64,000 nucleotides of DNA from Nectonema munidae (taxonomy: Eukaryota; Nematomorpha; Nectonematoida; Nectonematidae): contig JAUIRK010000703.1 in assembly GCA_030549495.1 (NCBI GenBank), forward strand, positions 1-64,000, in the 5' to 3' direction. The notes under the pieces are model-generated. The model was not told where the DNA came from, searched no databases, and saw nothing but the letters and a program-made list of their open reading frames with translations. A program made the position numbers and the translations under genes. This document shows, one piece after another, positions 1-11,925 of this stretch (positions are counted from its first letter, which is position 1; each line of letters opens with the position of its first letter).

Positions 1-148
1 TATATCCTACACTATACAATGTCCTAAGCTATGATTTAATACGTAAAAAAAGCATAGCACAATTTGGTAAGCTTGTCTATCTTATTCAAGCCCTAAAGAT
101 CTGTTATCAACACCAAGGGGTCAATATCGACCACTTTGCCGACCCCTG
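1..148. mobile_element. hAT element, right terminus only
   Basis: Read on the minus strand inward from 148, the sequence begins CAGGGGTCGGCAAAGTGGTC. This is the same type of end as the complete hAT MITE at 57189-57863. A nearby GTCAATATCGAC is also typical of hAT subterminal sequence. The opposite end lies outside the window or is lost, so no target duplication can be tested; the 8 bases that should be duplicated are GGCTACAC at 149-156. No coding sequence was recognised in this piece. Confidence 0.55.
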
Positions 149-1162
149 GGCTACACTTACGTTTGCCTTGAAAATGTTCAGCGGGCAAAATTATTTTTGT
201 AATTTTGGTAAAGAAGCTTTCTAGCTTATACCCGTTACATTATTCTCTCTTTTTCTCATAAATCATTTACTGTTCGAAAAAAGTATTTGAGTTGAATGTG
301 TCAAATTTATGAATTTAATAAAATTGCTTATTATACCTAAAAATAGAGATAAGGATGATGACTGCATCCTTTATAACTTTGAAAATAAATTGAAAAATAA
401 TTTGAAAATTTCTTTAGGGAAGAAGAAAACTCTGTAAAGTGGAGAGGACAAAATAAAAACTCTCTCGTTTTTCAAGAAATATCGTAGACTGGACGAGAGC
501 TATGCAACCGATGTGTCACGAAACACTCTTACGTGTGTCGTAGAAAAAGCATGTATTTTTTTAAGCAGAACATTTTCTAATTCACTCTGCTCAAGTATTC
601 TCAAGAAGAATTGATGTCAATGAACAATATCCAATTCTTACTTGACTGTAGACTGAAAATAGTAAACAAAAATTGTAGGAAAAAGTCTGATTATTATTGG
701 TGAAGAGGCCTTTTTACATACACCTAAAAGAGATTGTGCTATTATGATCAAATTTTACTTCGAATATGACAGTGAATGTTGAAATGAAGACATCTTTACC
801 ACAAAAAAAGTCTCGGAGTATTATACAAGGAATTACCCATATCTGAAAAAAATTAACATATGGTGACATAATTTTAACTAACTTTTACCTTTCTGACATG
901 TAGTGCATGACTTTTTTCAGCATTCATCTTCTATTTAAGAGAAAAAAGTGAAGACAATGTTTATTGCTATAGATTTTCATTTCTGGTATACGAGACTCAA
1001 AAGATTAAAACTACACAAAAAATATATTATAAAGCTAAACATATGGAGAGCAATGATGAGAATACAGCCCTTATGTATGATTATATATTGAGATATTAAA
1101 ATAAAAATATTTCTTGTGGTCATCTACCACAACAAATGGAAAAACATTATACTGTTCTAGTG
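149..1162. other. AT-rich sequence, nothing recognised
   Basis: No open frame of note, no splice-bounded exon and no repeat end was recognised here. The base composition is the AT-rich background of the window. Confidence 0.4.
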
Positions 1163-1426
1163 TATAGGGTTTTTCACCCTTAGTGAATTATTTTTAAATC
1201 TTTAATGATCCAAGAATTATATAAAAAAAATTATTTAATATGGGATCATACATAAATGACGTCCCCCAAAATTAGAGGGAGTTTTTTTTATTTTAAGCCT
1301 CTAATTTTTAACGAAATGGCGTCAAAGTTCTCATGGGATAAAATTGACGTCATTTTTAACGTCAAAAAGTTAAAATTTTACGAATGATTGCAAATAATTA
1401 TTCACTAAAGGGTGAAAAACCCTATA
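1163..1426. mobile_element. TA-flanked MITE with about 27-bp terminal inverted repeats
   Basis: The left end reads TATAGGGTTTTTCACCCTTA. The right end, reverse-complemented, reads TATAGGGTTTTTCACCCTTT, and the match continues as AGTGAAT. Both ends are bounded by TA, as expected for the Tc1/mariner style of insertion. The interior has no coding capacity but carries GACGTC-containing inverted segments (about 1258-1264 and 1347-1353). At 264 bp with near-perfect ends it is a non-autonomous element of moderate age. Superfamily assignment rests only on the TA flanks. Confidence 0.75.
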
Positions 1427-4140
1427 TTAATATGAACGTTTTCAAAATCGCAGAAGATATGAAACGTAATTATCAGAAGAACCCAAATGTCTTGTTTCAC
1501 GGATAACCTTGTCATACGACTTAAACTAGAACTTAATTAAAAAAATTAATTAAAATTCTCGAATAAATTTTCAGAATCAATCTCTTTGAGTCTTTCTACT
1601 GAAAGGAAGGGCAAAAATAAAGCCAACAAAATTTATTTTAAATAGCACTGCACTCAAGATTAATTTTTTTACAATGTAGAAAACTGCTTTCGCGTCATTT
1701 CTCTGCTTTGCTTGGATAAGCTCAGAAAGTAGTCAAGGAAAGATGATAGCAACTAAAATCTACTTCTGAAAAATTTGTTTCAAAAGATGCATCACAAGCA
1801 TCTTCCACTCTTTAAAAAAAGGAGATTTTTCTCATTTGAAGTCAAAATAAATTGCAGAGTTTGTTTTGGTAGAAGAACTTTCATGAGTCTGTTTGAAGAA
1901 CAGTAAACACTCTATACTTTCAATGCTGCACTCTTATTGACAGCTTAAACAATGTCCACAGTAAACAAAATAAGCCAAATTGAAAAAGACACAAGCAAGA
2001 ATAAATAAAATTCAAAAAAATAATAATTTTTTAGATTATAATCAAATTCAAAAAGTTGACATTACAGGGTAGGGCATAGAAAACGCATATAATGCATTGC
2101 TGCAAGTAGGAAACAAATTGAAGAAAATTAACTCAACAGAATACAGATAGATTGGCTATCACCTTTTCTTCTTCTTCTTTTGTGTAGCTGTCTTCATTTA
2201 TGAAGGTTAGCAAAGACATTTTAACAACTCTTCAACACACTTCTTTTTATAAAAGGAAAGCTTTATCATATTTTTAGATTTTAAAAAAATAAAATAAAAA
2301 ATATATTCATTTTTATTTTGGGAAAAAAATTTCGCATTTTTGCACATATTTTTATTTTCGGAAGAACCAATCGTTTGTCAATAGATAACAAATCTTTAGA
2401 AGTTGAATCAAATTTCAGAACATAAAATTCATCAATCATTGTTACTTCTGATTTTCTTTGATGTGCAGCATCTTTATGATTTCGATATTTTTTTTTGTTT
2501 CCAAACAGTTTAAATATGTGATTCTTAGATTCAGAAATATTATTTGTTCATAGAGAGGAAATAACTTCACCTACCTTTTTCAACATAGGCACTAGACAAA
2601 ATGAGAAATTCTTTATATTTTCCTAAAAAAAATGTTCAATATAAATAACAAGTTTAGGTTGAAATTGTCTTAAGATATTGCTAGAAGATTCTTGAAATAA
2701 ATTTAAATCCGCAAGAGCATCAGAAAAAAAAATTAGTATTGAAAAATGTTAGTTCATCTTTTTCAAAACACATCTTACAGATGTGTATTACAAAGCGCAG
2801 CGGTATTATAATTAGAAAAAGTGTGCGTAATTGCTTTAAATGTCTTTTTTCCATTACAACCGAAGATAATAATGAGCCTATTCTTTACTTTGCAAGCTAC
2901 ATGGGATAAAAATGAAAATTTGTCTCAAATTTGATTTCAAAGTGAGGACACATTGGACCGAAATAAATAAATCTTAGAAGCATGCGTAGATATGTTTTTC
3001 AGTCTGTTTTCTTTGAAAACAAAATTCGTCAAATAAGATAGCCCAAGAGTAAATTCTGCAGTCTAATTAATTCTCAAAAGGATCCAGAAAGTTTTGTAGC
3101 TGATAAAAATCATAAACACAAAATATAAAATAGTATATAATTTTATAAAAAAAATAGAAATACAAATAAAATTTTAAAATATAAAAAGGAATGCGCTTTA
3201 TCATGGGAAGAGGAAAACTTTCTTATAAAAAAATGTTCATTACAACACAAGCTAATAATACTTTGAACTATATCCACGATTTTTTCTTGTTTCAAAGAAA
3301 TCTTCATGCTTCTTTTTTTGTATTGAGAATTGCGCGGTTATCCAAAATTGATTCGTTATAAAGTTTCCTGTATCTTTGGAGGAATTGAGAACTTCATTAG
3401 AAGCAAACTTACTGATTTTTCGGTTGGTTCTAATATATATATTGATTGAGAGATAGAGAATTTGTTCAAAAAAATCTCCAATAATACATTCAAAGAAATT
3501 TTCATTGAAACAATGGGAACTAGTAAAAAAAGAAAGCTGATAAATTCGTTTAATTTTTGTATAGCATCGTGTAACTTTCAAAACAAAGTGATTGCAACAG
3601 CTCGCGCTTTTCAACTTTAGCATCGCTCAATTGACCATGTTCGTCTAAAATATAAGGAAACATACTAACTACATCAATTTTTATCACATGCATCGCAATA
3701 AGTTCTTTTCTTTGAGTCTAAGATACACAAAAATTTTCTTTGCTTCCATTTGATTGAAGGTATGTTATAAACTATAAAGGCTGATTCCCAAACTAACGAA
3801 CTTTATCAAGTTATCAATTTTTTAAAAACGCACGATCAAAAAGTTGTTTGGATTTTGAACAATAATTGCGCTCTTCTTATCAAATATAACTACAAGAATA
3901 ACTTCTGCTGGGATTAGGGCGGTCAAATTCCTCACAAAAGTAATTAATATGAAAATTACTTTAAAAGCAAAGGAAAAATTTTTACACTAAAAAAGAGATA
4001 TTCAATCATATTTGATGTAGCGATTAGATCAACATCGATTTTATCGGCTTTCTTCGTTTGATCGGTATCGTCAAATATTTTATTTTTCACTGATTTTATC
4101 AGCTGAAACAATAGAGAGATTAAAATTTATACTAGAGCAC
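1427..4140. other. AT-rich stretch with an unrecognised minus-strand open frame
   Basis: The longest open frame is 123 codons on minus (3623 to 3252). It is rich in Phe, Lys, Ile and Ser and I match it to no family. Its codon use looks like background. Decayed transposase is a possible origin, but no catalytic motif was seen in the three minus frames I read across 2400-3600. No RNA gene or terminal repeat was recognised. Confidence 0.3.
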
Positions 4141-4640
4141 TGGTTCTCAACCTCTAGCTTTGCGGCTCCCATAGAAAAGTTGCCGAAAAAATAGGTTAGC
4201 AATATCATATCAAAACTGTGAGGATTTTGCAAAATTATTGATCTATTAATTTTACTGTACATATGTTGTAATCAATGATCTGCTCTTCAAATTCATCTAC
4301 AAATCATGTATCTATATGGCAGTAGCAGATTTAGACGGGTGCAAACGGTTATCCGCAATTTTTGAGTATATTAATGTACGCCATTTTTTGTTTTGTAGCG
4401 GCCCTCTAGTGCAATGTTTGTTCTTAATTTGGCCATTTGTTATAAATAAAAGGCTTAGAACAACTGTATAAGTGGAAAAGATGCTTTGTATTTTATGCAT
4501 AGAGCTTTGTACACATAATATCATTTTAATAAAAGCTGCCGCTTTGCTCACTAAATTCATGAATCCAATTTGGGATCTTTCATTAATAAGGTCAGCCAAT
4601 TTTACTTCATTTTTGATCCGTCTTCTCAACTTTTAAACAT
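4141..4640. mobile_element. Possible hAT end and decayed interior
   Basis: The sequence from 4139 contains CACTGGTTCTCAACCTCTAG, which strongly resembles the common hAT end CAGTGGTTCTCAACC. A 105-codon open frame lies on minus at 4629-4312 but shows no recognisable transposase motif. I found no partner end or 8-bp duplication, so the extent is a guess. Confidence 0.3.
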
Positions 4641-4789
4641 CTATAATTCTCCTTTGTAGCATAGTATGTTAGTTTTGTTTTGACTTACCTAGATGTGTAG
4701 TTGTGGAGGATAAGTTTACTCTCGTAGAAGAAACAAATGAAAAGGAACAATGAGAGACAAGCTCATCTTTTTACATTAAAATAAAATAT

Positions 4790-5112
4790 CTAATTTTGCA
4801 CATAATAAATGCTAAAATTTAATAGAGACTTTTATTATGATGTTTAAAAGATATTAATACAAAATAATTTAAAATTTTATACATTTTCTTAGTATTGGTG
4901 TTTGCATTTTAAAATGTAATTGGAATAGGCAAAGATGGAAAAATTGTGATTGATACATTACTAATATTTGAAGTTAAATCTGTATAAACTCTTTTTCTGA
5001 AGTATAAGATTGATAGATGAACAACTGAGATTCTTCTAAATCACATGGAATTCCGTTATTAAGCGAATATAAAACCGGGATAATCCTGAAAAACCAGATC
5101 TGGCAACCCTAG
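4790..5112. repeat. Dispersed repeat ending in TCTGGCAACCCTAG, copy 1
   Basis: The right end carries AACCAGATCTGGCAACCCTA. The interior, with GGAATTCCGTTATTAAGCGA at about 5047, aligns by eye to 48803-48830, where GGATTCCATTGTTAAGCGAC is found. A third copy ends near 28738. This looks like a non-autonomous DNA element family; the left boundary here is uncertain. Confidence 0.5.
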
Positions 5113-6400
5113 ATCGGACTCTTAAAAAACTTGAAAGAATGCCTCATAAACTCAATTTGTGCTTCCTCTAAATCTCTAATTTAGAATGATAAGTTGTTAA
5201 CAATAAATCTTGTCTATTTGGTATTAAACATTTTTTTGGATCAACGTAACAAAATATTTAGTATTTAAAAAATCATCGCTATCAAAACTTGAACAAGTGA
5301 GTAAAGTTTTAGATATTTTTTAAGTCAATTCTTTCTTTATTGTCAAAATTCAAAGGATTTAAAATTTTATTTAAGTAAGGTAGGCTGAAATATCGATGAG
5401 ATTATAGGTAAGGTAAATTAATGTCATAAGCGTGTCAAATTACTGCTTCAAGAGATTTAGTGGAGAAAATTTTAACAAATTAGAGAATGACTTATAATTT
5501 GTGCCATGTCAATTTTGCAAGTAAGGTTGCAGGCAGTATGATGAGTATCCTATGTCCATGTCTCATTAACGCCGTCTTCAGACTGCAAATAAAGAGGAGT
5601 TGATTTTAATAGCGCCGTGACTATATACATTTATATATTTCAAGGGAGTTTCAGGTGGTAAATAAATCACAGGGAGAGGGGCTAGAGTAAAGCATAATGA
5701 TACTGAATAAATTTATGCCATTTTTTATATATTCTTAGTCGGATTACGCATGCATAATTGATGACTATAGTGACTCTTATAATCTACATTGATTGAAATG
5801 ATACATTGTGACAATATAATAAGTGGAGATCAAGGTATCATGGTAATGACGGTTGCGGTACTAAATTGAAAAATAGTTATAGACAACAAATTTAGAAAAT
5901 ATAATGACGAAGAAAAGGGCATTCGCAAAATTAAACTAAAATTTTTATTTATATCACTAAATTATATCTCATATGAATTATAGTAAAGCAATAAAAAACT
6001 TAATCAAATGTTAAAAAATATATAAGAACTAGTGGCAAAATTTTGTCCAAAAATTTTATTATAACAAATATAAAAAAATTGAAAAAACTGGACACTTTAT
6101 TAGTGCTGTTGCTAACAAATTTCGGAGTATAAACTTATTTTTCAAAGCAAATATATATAAATGTTAAAATAGTGAAAATGAGATATGGACATATCTGTCA
6201 GAAATATGGTTCTAAAAATTTTATTGATTCACTTTGAAATGATTTGCAGAAAAAGGCACATTTGTTTCTAAGAGAAGTAAAAATAACATAAAAATTGCTA
6301 TCAAACCTTGTAATAAGCAGAAGCTAAAAAATGCTAAAGTAAAGATATCGGCATTTTTAAAAAGTATAAAATTAGTTTAAAATTATATAAAAATAAATAT
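5113..6400. other. AT-rich sequence, nothing recognised
   Basis: No coding exon, RNA gene or repeat end was recognised. The last few hundred bases may be decayed upstream sequence of the LINE that follows, but no endonuclease motif is readable. Confidence 0.35.
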
Positions 6401-6427
6401 CATATAACTTAACAATTATTTATATCA

Positions 6428-8395
6428 TTGTATCAAATTATATCATTTGAATACATTGACTCATTTTTACCATTAGAATCTTCTTGTTTCTTTTTTAATG
6501 ATAATATATATATCGCTGTAAATATGTTAAAAAATAAGAAATCTTTTGGAATAAGTCTAAAATTACTCACTCTTAATTTACCAGTTATAGGCAAATTGAT
6601 GGCCAATACGCTCAATTCTTCAGTAAAGCAAAGTAGTTTTCCTAGAAAGTTAAAAATTTGTAAGATTTAACCGGTTCTAAAAACTAATAAGCAACATACT
6701 TCATATGATTCATATAGACCAATTTCTCTCTTATCCAGTTTTATCAAGGTTTTTGAAAAAATTATATCTACCAAATTGGTTAATTAATAACATTTATAAA
6801 AGTCTAAAAAACAAAGCCAAAATGATCATGTATACAGATGATATCACCCTCATGTTCAATACTATCTAAGGCTTTTGACAGCTTTGTCACAGATTACTTC
6901 TAAAAAAGCTATCACTGTATGGCTTAAAACATCAAAGCCTCACATTACTGAAATCATATTTGCATGAAAGGTCACAAATTGTCTTCTATGGTGATGAACA
7001 ATCAAACCCCATTCTAATAAGTCACGGAGTCCCGCAAGGATCAATCATCGGTCCCTTGCTATTTAACATTTTCATAAACGATATATATAGGTGTGATAAT
7101 ACGATAAATTTTTTTTATTTGCAGATGATATTTCATTTAATATACCAATCAATAACCGTGGTTTTTCTATTTTACCAGAAAACATCGATAAAGTTTTAAA
7201 ATGGTGGGAGTTTAACATGGTTAAAATTAACAATGAAAAATCAAAAATTATTCTTTTTTGCGAATCTAAAATTGATTTAAATACTAAACAGATACCTTTT
7301 CAAGTAACTGACAAAGTTAACTTGTTGGAACTTGTGATCAATTCTAACCTTAGTTGGGATGATCACATCAACATATTAATACCAAATTAAGCAGAATAAA
7401 TGGTATTTTATTTCATCACAAAAATTTCCTTAACCAAAAAACAAAATTAACCATATATAAATCCGTCTTTCTTCCACATTTGCACTATATGTAATTTGAT
7501 ATGGGGCAACTCCAACATCAATAGTTTGTTTGTTCAACAAAAAAAAGCACTGCGAATAGTATATGATATGGATAGAAATTCTCACACAACATTGGTGTTT
7601 TTCCGAAAAAAACTTTTGAAAGTATCAGACATATATATTCCTTTGATTGATGAATTCTCACACAACATTGGTGTTTTTCCGGGAAAAACATTTAAAAGTA
7701 TCAAACATATATATTCCATTGATTGATGAATTCTCACACAACATTGGTGTTTTTCCGAGAAAAACTTTTGAAAGTATCAGACATATATATTCCATTGATT
7801 GTATATGAAGAATTTATGATAAATAAAAACATAAAACCTTACAATTTACGTAATACCCACTCAGTTAAAATACATTTATATAGATTACAAAATTTTTAAC
7901 AATCTTTAGTCTATAGAATAGGTGCGCATTTGAACAGTTTACCTAATTCATTTGAATTTTTTACTATTACTATCTCGAAATTCAAGCAAAATCTTAAATC
8001 TTCTTTGGTTCAAAATTATGAAGATAGGTGTGCCATAAATAATTGCTACATATGTAAAACTATTCATTGATATTGACGCACGTTTTAATATTTGAAGCTA
8101 CAATTTTTTTTATACCTTTTTAAACAGTTTAATGTTTCTTTTCTTTTTTCTTAATATGCGTGTTCATTTAGCGGTTTTTTTTTCAAACCTTCGAACATCA
8201 TGTTTCCAATCACTTTGTTCATTTTATTAACTTTTTATTTACTATTCAATTATGCTCGAATACACATGTGCTACTTTGTCCTATATTATTTTGTTTGAAT
8301 CAATTTATCAACTTTTTATTCATTTATGCTAGAATACACATGTGCTACTTTTCATATATTATTTTTTTTGAATCAATAAATTCTTTCTTTCTTTC
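6428..8395 (+). mobile_element. Jockey/CR1-like LINE, 5'-truncated and decayed
   Basis: Reverse transcriptase is readable in pieces. The fingers region comes first (6428-6670, with KNKKS and LPVIGK), followed by the SYRPISLLSSF motif at about 6705-6740. GVPQGSIIGPLLFNIFINDI lies at 7027-7086, and the catalytic FADD at about 7128-7139 is displaced into another frame at a T-run. The thumb (WW.FNMVKIN..KSK) and the C-terminal connection follow to about 8070. The 3' end is AT-rich and closes with AATAAATTCTTTCTTTCTTT at 8376-8395, a tail shared with other LINE ends in this window. Several stops and frameshifts make it non-functional. The endonuclease is missing. Exact clade within the Jockey/CR1 group is not resolved. 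Confidence 0.8.
7578..7803 (+). repeat. Three tandem copies of a 76-bp unit inside the LINE
   Basis: The unit starts ATTCTCACACAACATTGGTG at 7578, 7654 and 7730, giving a period of exactly 76. The copies differ at only a few bases, for example CCGAAAAAA, CCGGGAAAA and CCGAGAAAA. Because 76 is not a multiple of 3, each added copy shifts the reading frame of the RT C-terminal region. Confidence 0.9.
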
Positions 8396-8640
8396 ATGTT
8401 CAATACAAATAACTTGAATGATTTAAACAACATAAATGATTCATTATTAAATATTTTGGAATGGTGCTATCATAACAAAGTTAAAATTAATTATGATAAG
8501 AGTAATTATATGATAATTTCTAAGAGACATAAAAAACAACTTACTCCTATTTTCCACTTAAACAAGGTTGTCCTGAGAAGAATCCATACTTTTAAATATG
8601 TTTCACAATAGTTATATTGGCAACCAGATTCGAGAAAAGC
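8396..8640 (+). mobile_element. Second LINE fragment, RT thumb region
   Basis: An open frame with NNLNDLNNINDSL followed by WCYHNKVKINYDKSNYM matches the segment just after the YADD box of Jockey/CR1-like reverse transcriptases. It starts at the base after the TTCTTTC tail of the preceding LINE, so the two elements abut. The frame breaks after HTFKYV, where LG would be expected. Confidence 0.65.
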
Positions 8641-8879
8641 TAAAATATGGATGTTGCAATATTAACAGTGAAACAGATCTATCTGAAATTACTTTACCCT
8701 TCTCCTAAACACCAAAGTCATTTTTTTAAATTAATTTTGTCATCTTTGAAAAATAAAAATAACGCACACCTTCTGTAAAATTTCTAGGATAAATATTGAA
8801 AAAAACATAAAATCAATGGAAAATTGAAAAGACTAAGAACACACTGACCCTAAGTGAAAGTTCAGTAATTAGACAATCT

Positions 8880-9910
8880 TAGAAAAATATTATTTATTCT
8901 TGTTTTGTTTTTCTTAAAAATGGTAGATTTTTTAAATATAATTACAAATAAGCCTTTTAGCATAGTAAAACCCTACTCAATTAAAAAACTATATTTAAAA
9001 TATGGTTTTAACATTCCAACTTTAAACTTATTTGAGCCATGCCTCTTTTTCAGAAAACAAATTGTAAATATCAATGGTTGCTTCTCTGATCCTCTTACAG
9101 TTGTGAGTGAAGTGCCACAGGGTTCAGTTTTTGGACCATTTCTATTTTTCATCTACATAAATGATATCTTTTTATCTAATTCAACTCTGAAAATTATGAT
9201 TTATCAATCTTGATACCTTACTCTTTCTTTTCATCTCACGCTTCAGTTTATAAAAATGTGTACAAAAGTAATATTGATAAGGTGTTTGACTCGTGTGTTT
9301 TCAATTATTTTTGTATTAACCATAAAAAACCGTTCATAAGTATTTTACCAACAAAAAAAGGTATCCTATTTTTTAAATAACATTAGCATCGAAATATCAA
9401 AATCTCATAATTTTCTAGGCCTAATATTTACTGATAAAGTTAAATGGGATAAATATAATAGGCAGACATGTTTCCAATAAGATTAGCCAGCCATGCTATT
9501 GGAATTTTATATTTCCATAAGTTCTTCCCGGTGTACATAAAATTAGAAATGTATAGAGCACTTGTTTTACATACAGTATAATAAATTAGGGTTACTGTGA
9601 CCTTTCAAGTCTCTTAATTTTACAAAGAAAATCTATACGATTAGTTTTCAATTTTAAATATAAAGTGCATACCTCTAGAATCTTTTACCAAAATTATCTT
9701 TTAAAAGTTGAGGATATTTTCAGTAAACAACTTTGTCTTTATTTATAGAAGGCATTGCATGGATATTTACCAAACTTTTTGAAAGACTGGATTGTATTTA
9801 ATTTATCAATTACAACGGCATTCAGCTAGGTACATAAAAACTTGATATTAGTTATAGAGAAAACTTTAAAATACAGAATTTTCCATAGAATAGTTATCTA
9901 TATATATATT
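8880..9910 (+). mobile_element. Third LINE fragment, RT palm to C-terminus
   Basis: The open frame at 8905-9213 ends in EVPQGSVFGPFLFFIYINDI, the RT palm motif. Further downstream, in shifted frames, come SNKIS, AIGILYFHKFFPVYIKLEMY, RALVLHT and a C-terminal stretch with KSIRLVFNFKYK. The catalytic DD region is not readable. Because 8396-8640 encodes a part that should lie after this palm, the two pieces are rearranged or come from different insertions. Many stops are present. Confidence 0.7.
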
Positions 9911-11250
9911 ATATTTTAACTAAAAAAATTGTTCTTTTGATTATGAAATTAGTGTATACGAGATTCTGTTATTATGAATGCTATTTCAACGAATGTTTAT
10001 GGAAAAATAGGTAGTATATTTAGGTTCAGTATAAAATTTGCAACATTTTGGTGTGTCAAACGTCATGATTGGGCTATGCGTATGAAGATTTTGTTTTTAC
10101 TGGTGGTTCGTTTTGCTCCTTTTTACCTTGCAACATCTAGCTATAAAGAGATGAATGCGACCTCTGAACCGTTTCATCATGAGTGGTTTTAGAGCAACAC
10201 GCAAATTTTGTCATAAATATCAACAATACAGGGAAGCAGGCATGCTTGAAGAAGTAACAAATGGTAAATAAACACAAACATTTGCGCATGGTGAAAATCA
10301 ACTTCATAAGAGAAAGCAGTATTATTCATCATCCTTGATAATAATCCTAATGAATACGATGAATTAGTATTCATTTAATAGAAGTATTACTATATAATTG
10401 TTACGCTGAACGTAAGCGTAGTAAGAAAACTTTATTTAAATTCAAATTGTATGGCTTTCTGGATCTAACTTCTGTGGTATCTTCTTTTGGCTCATTGATA
10501 GCCTTGCGCATGTGGCCCATGCTTTTTATGAGGAAGCATAGATCCAAGAAGTTTTGCCATGTAGAGTGGCATAAGTTTTCAAGGTGATGAAATAAGAAAA
10601 AAACTGTCTTTTGTTGAAGCAAAGAACACATATATATATATACGTGTATACATGCATGTGTAAGTTATAATCTGTGTTGACAAGGTCTTGCGACTTAAGT
10701 ATGTCTTGTGGTTAGGAACAAATTCAATTAAAGATATTTTGTTAAAATAGCCAATAACATTATGTTTACACCTAATGTTACAATAATAGAATTGGATTCG
10801 TTACTCTTAAAAATAACTTTCGTTATCGCTAAATTTGGAAAATTTTTGGCCGTTTTTCGTTATCGTTACCTTGATAAAAAGTTTCGTTAATTTTTTCGAA
10901 AAAGATGTGTAACTATTTTTAAAAAGTAACAAAAAAGTACTCAAATTCAAATACATAATTGTGTTGAAAATTTTGTATTTTTGAAATATAACATATAATT
11001 TGCTGAAATAGGTTCAAATGAAAGTCTAAAATAATTGATTTTATCTAATACCCAAATTAAACAAAAGTTTAACAGAAAGTCAGGGCGCATATCCGCCCCT
11101 CATGTGTTTTCAATGTGATGCAATGATCATTGGAATACATGATAGTGTAAGAAAAGAGAATAAAAGAGGGAATGCAGACTTTCTAGTCAAACATCATGCC
11201 AAGATCAAAAATATTTTACAAAAGATGTTAGAGCTATATAATAATAACTA
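9911..11250. other. Unresolved region with a few coding-like scraps
   Basis: A short open frame from ATG at 10166 (MSGFRATRKFCHKYQQYREA, then GMLEEVTNG) ends at a GTAAAT that could be a splice donor. I recognise no family and no acceptor pairs with it. The stretch 10400-10640 has ordinary composition with no convincing frame. A CGTTATCG-rich patch at 10795-10900 resembles one at 46020-46180. No RNA gene was seen. Confidence 0.25.
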
Positions 11251-11254
11251 GCCA

Positions 11255-11560
11255 GTCCCGGGGTGGTTCTCCCCGCGCGCGCAAAAAATGGGGGTTGGGG
11301 GTGGGGTGAATTGGGAGTTCAAATTCAATTTTCTCTCTCCAACCAACCACCGGACGGGTTGGTTTTTTTTTGGTTTGGCTTCGAACAAAGGATTTTTTGT
11401 TGGTTGGTGGTTGTTTGTGTTTTTGTGTGGTTGGGTGGTGTGTTGTTGTATTAATTAATTGTGTTTTTTTTTTTTTTTTTTAATAAAAAAAAAAAAAAAA
11501 AAAAAAAAAAACAAACCAACAAAAATCCATCCTCAAACCACAAACACACACACTATTATA
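11255..11560. repeat. G/T-rich then A/C-rich fold-back around a T/A homopolymer
   Basis: A GT-rich strand (GGATTTTTTGTTGGTTGGTG near 11389) is followed by about 19 T and then about 28 A (11464-11510). An AC-rich strand follows, whose reverse complement contains GGATTTTTGTTGGTTTGT. The two halves are imperfectly inverted. The patch opens with an unusually GC-rich CCCGGGG/CGCGCGCGC motif. It encodes nothing and could be an assembly artefact. Confidence 0.5.
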
Positions 11561-11822
11561 ATAATATAATAATAATCCATTGTTTCAATATGCACACAAT
11601 AAGTAAGCAATGTTTATCACAGTGTCTCCTTATAGTATTTTTGAGCAAAGACATGTTGATGATCCACTGGATTTCTCGTCTTCTACCACAGTGATTCTAT
11701 TTCTCTTTCTGTCTTCTCTGTTTTTCTCTTCCGCTTTCTCTGCTAAAACTAAATCACTCTTCTTTAATTCAATCTCTCTTCTCTTGTTTAAGTTCTCCTA
11801 TCTCATTCAGCTCTCTTCTTCC

Positions 11823-11925
11823 CAGTGGCGTAGCTAGGCTGGGACACGAGGGGCCGTGACCCCCTCCCGTGTACCTCATGGTGCCCCCATGCACCTTATG
11901 CGTTTCGAAAATGTCTCTAATGAAA
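11823..11925 (+). mobile_element. Probable hAT MITE left end
   Basis: CAGTGGCGTAGCTAGGCTGG starts at 11823 and is a typical hAT terminus. GC-rich sequence (GGGGCCGTGACCCCCTCCC) follows. No reverse-complement end was found downstream, so only the left part is annotated. Confidence 0.45.
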
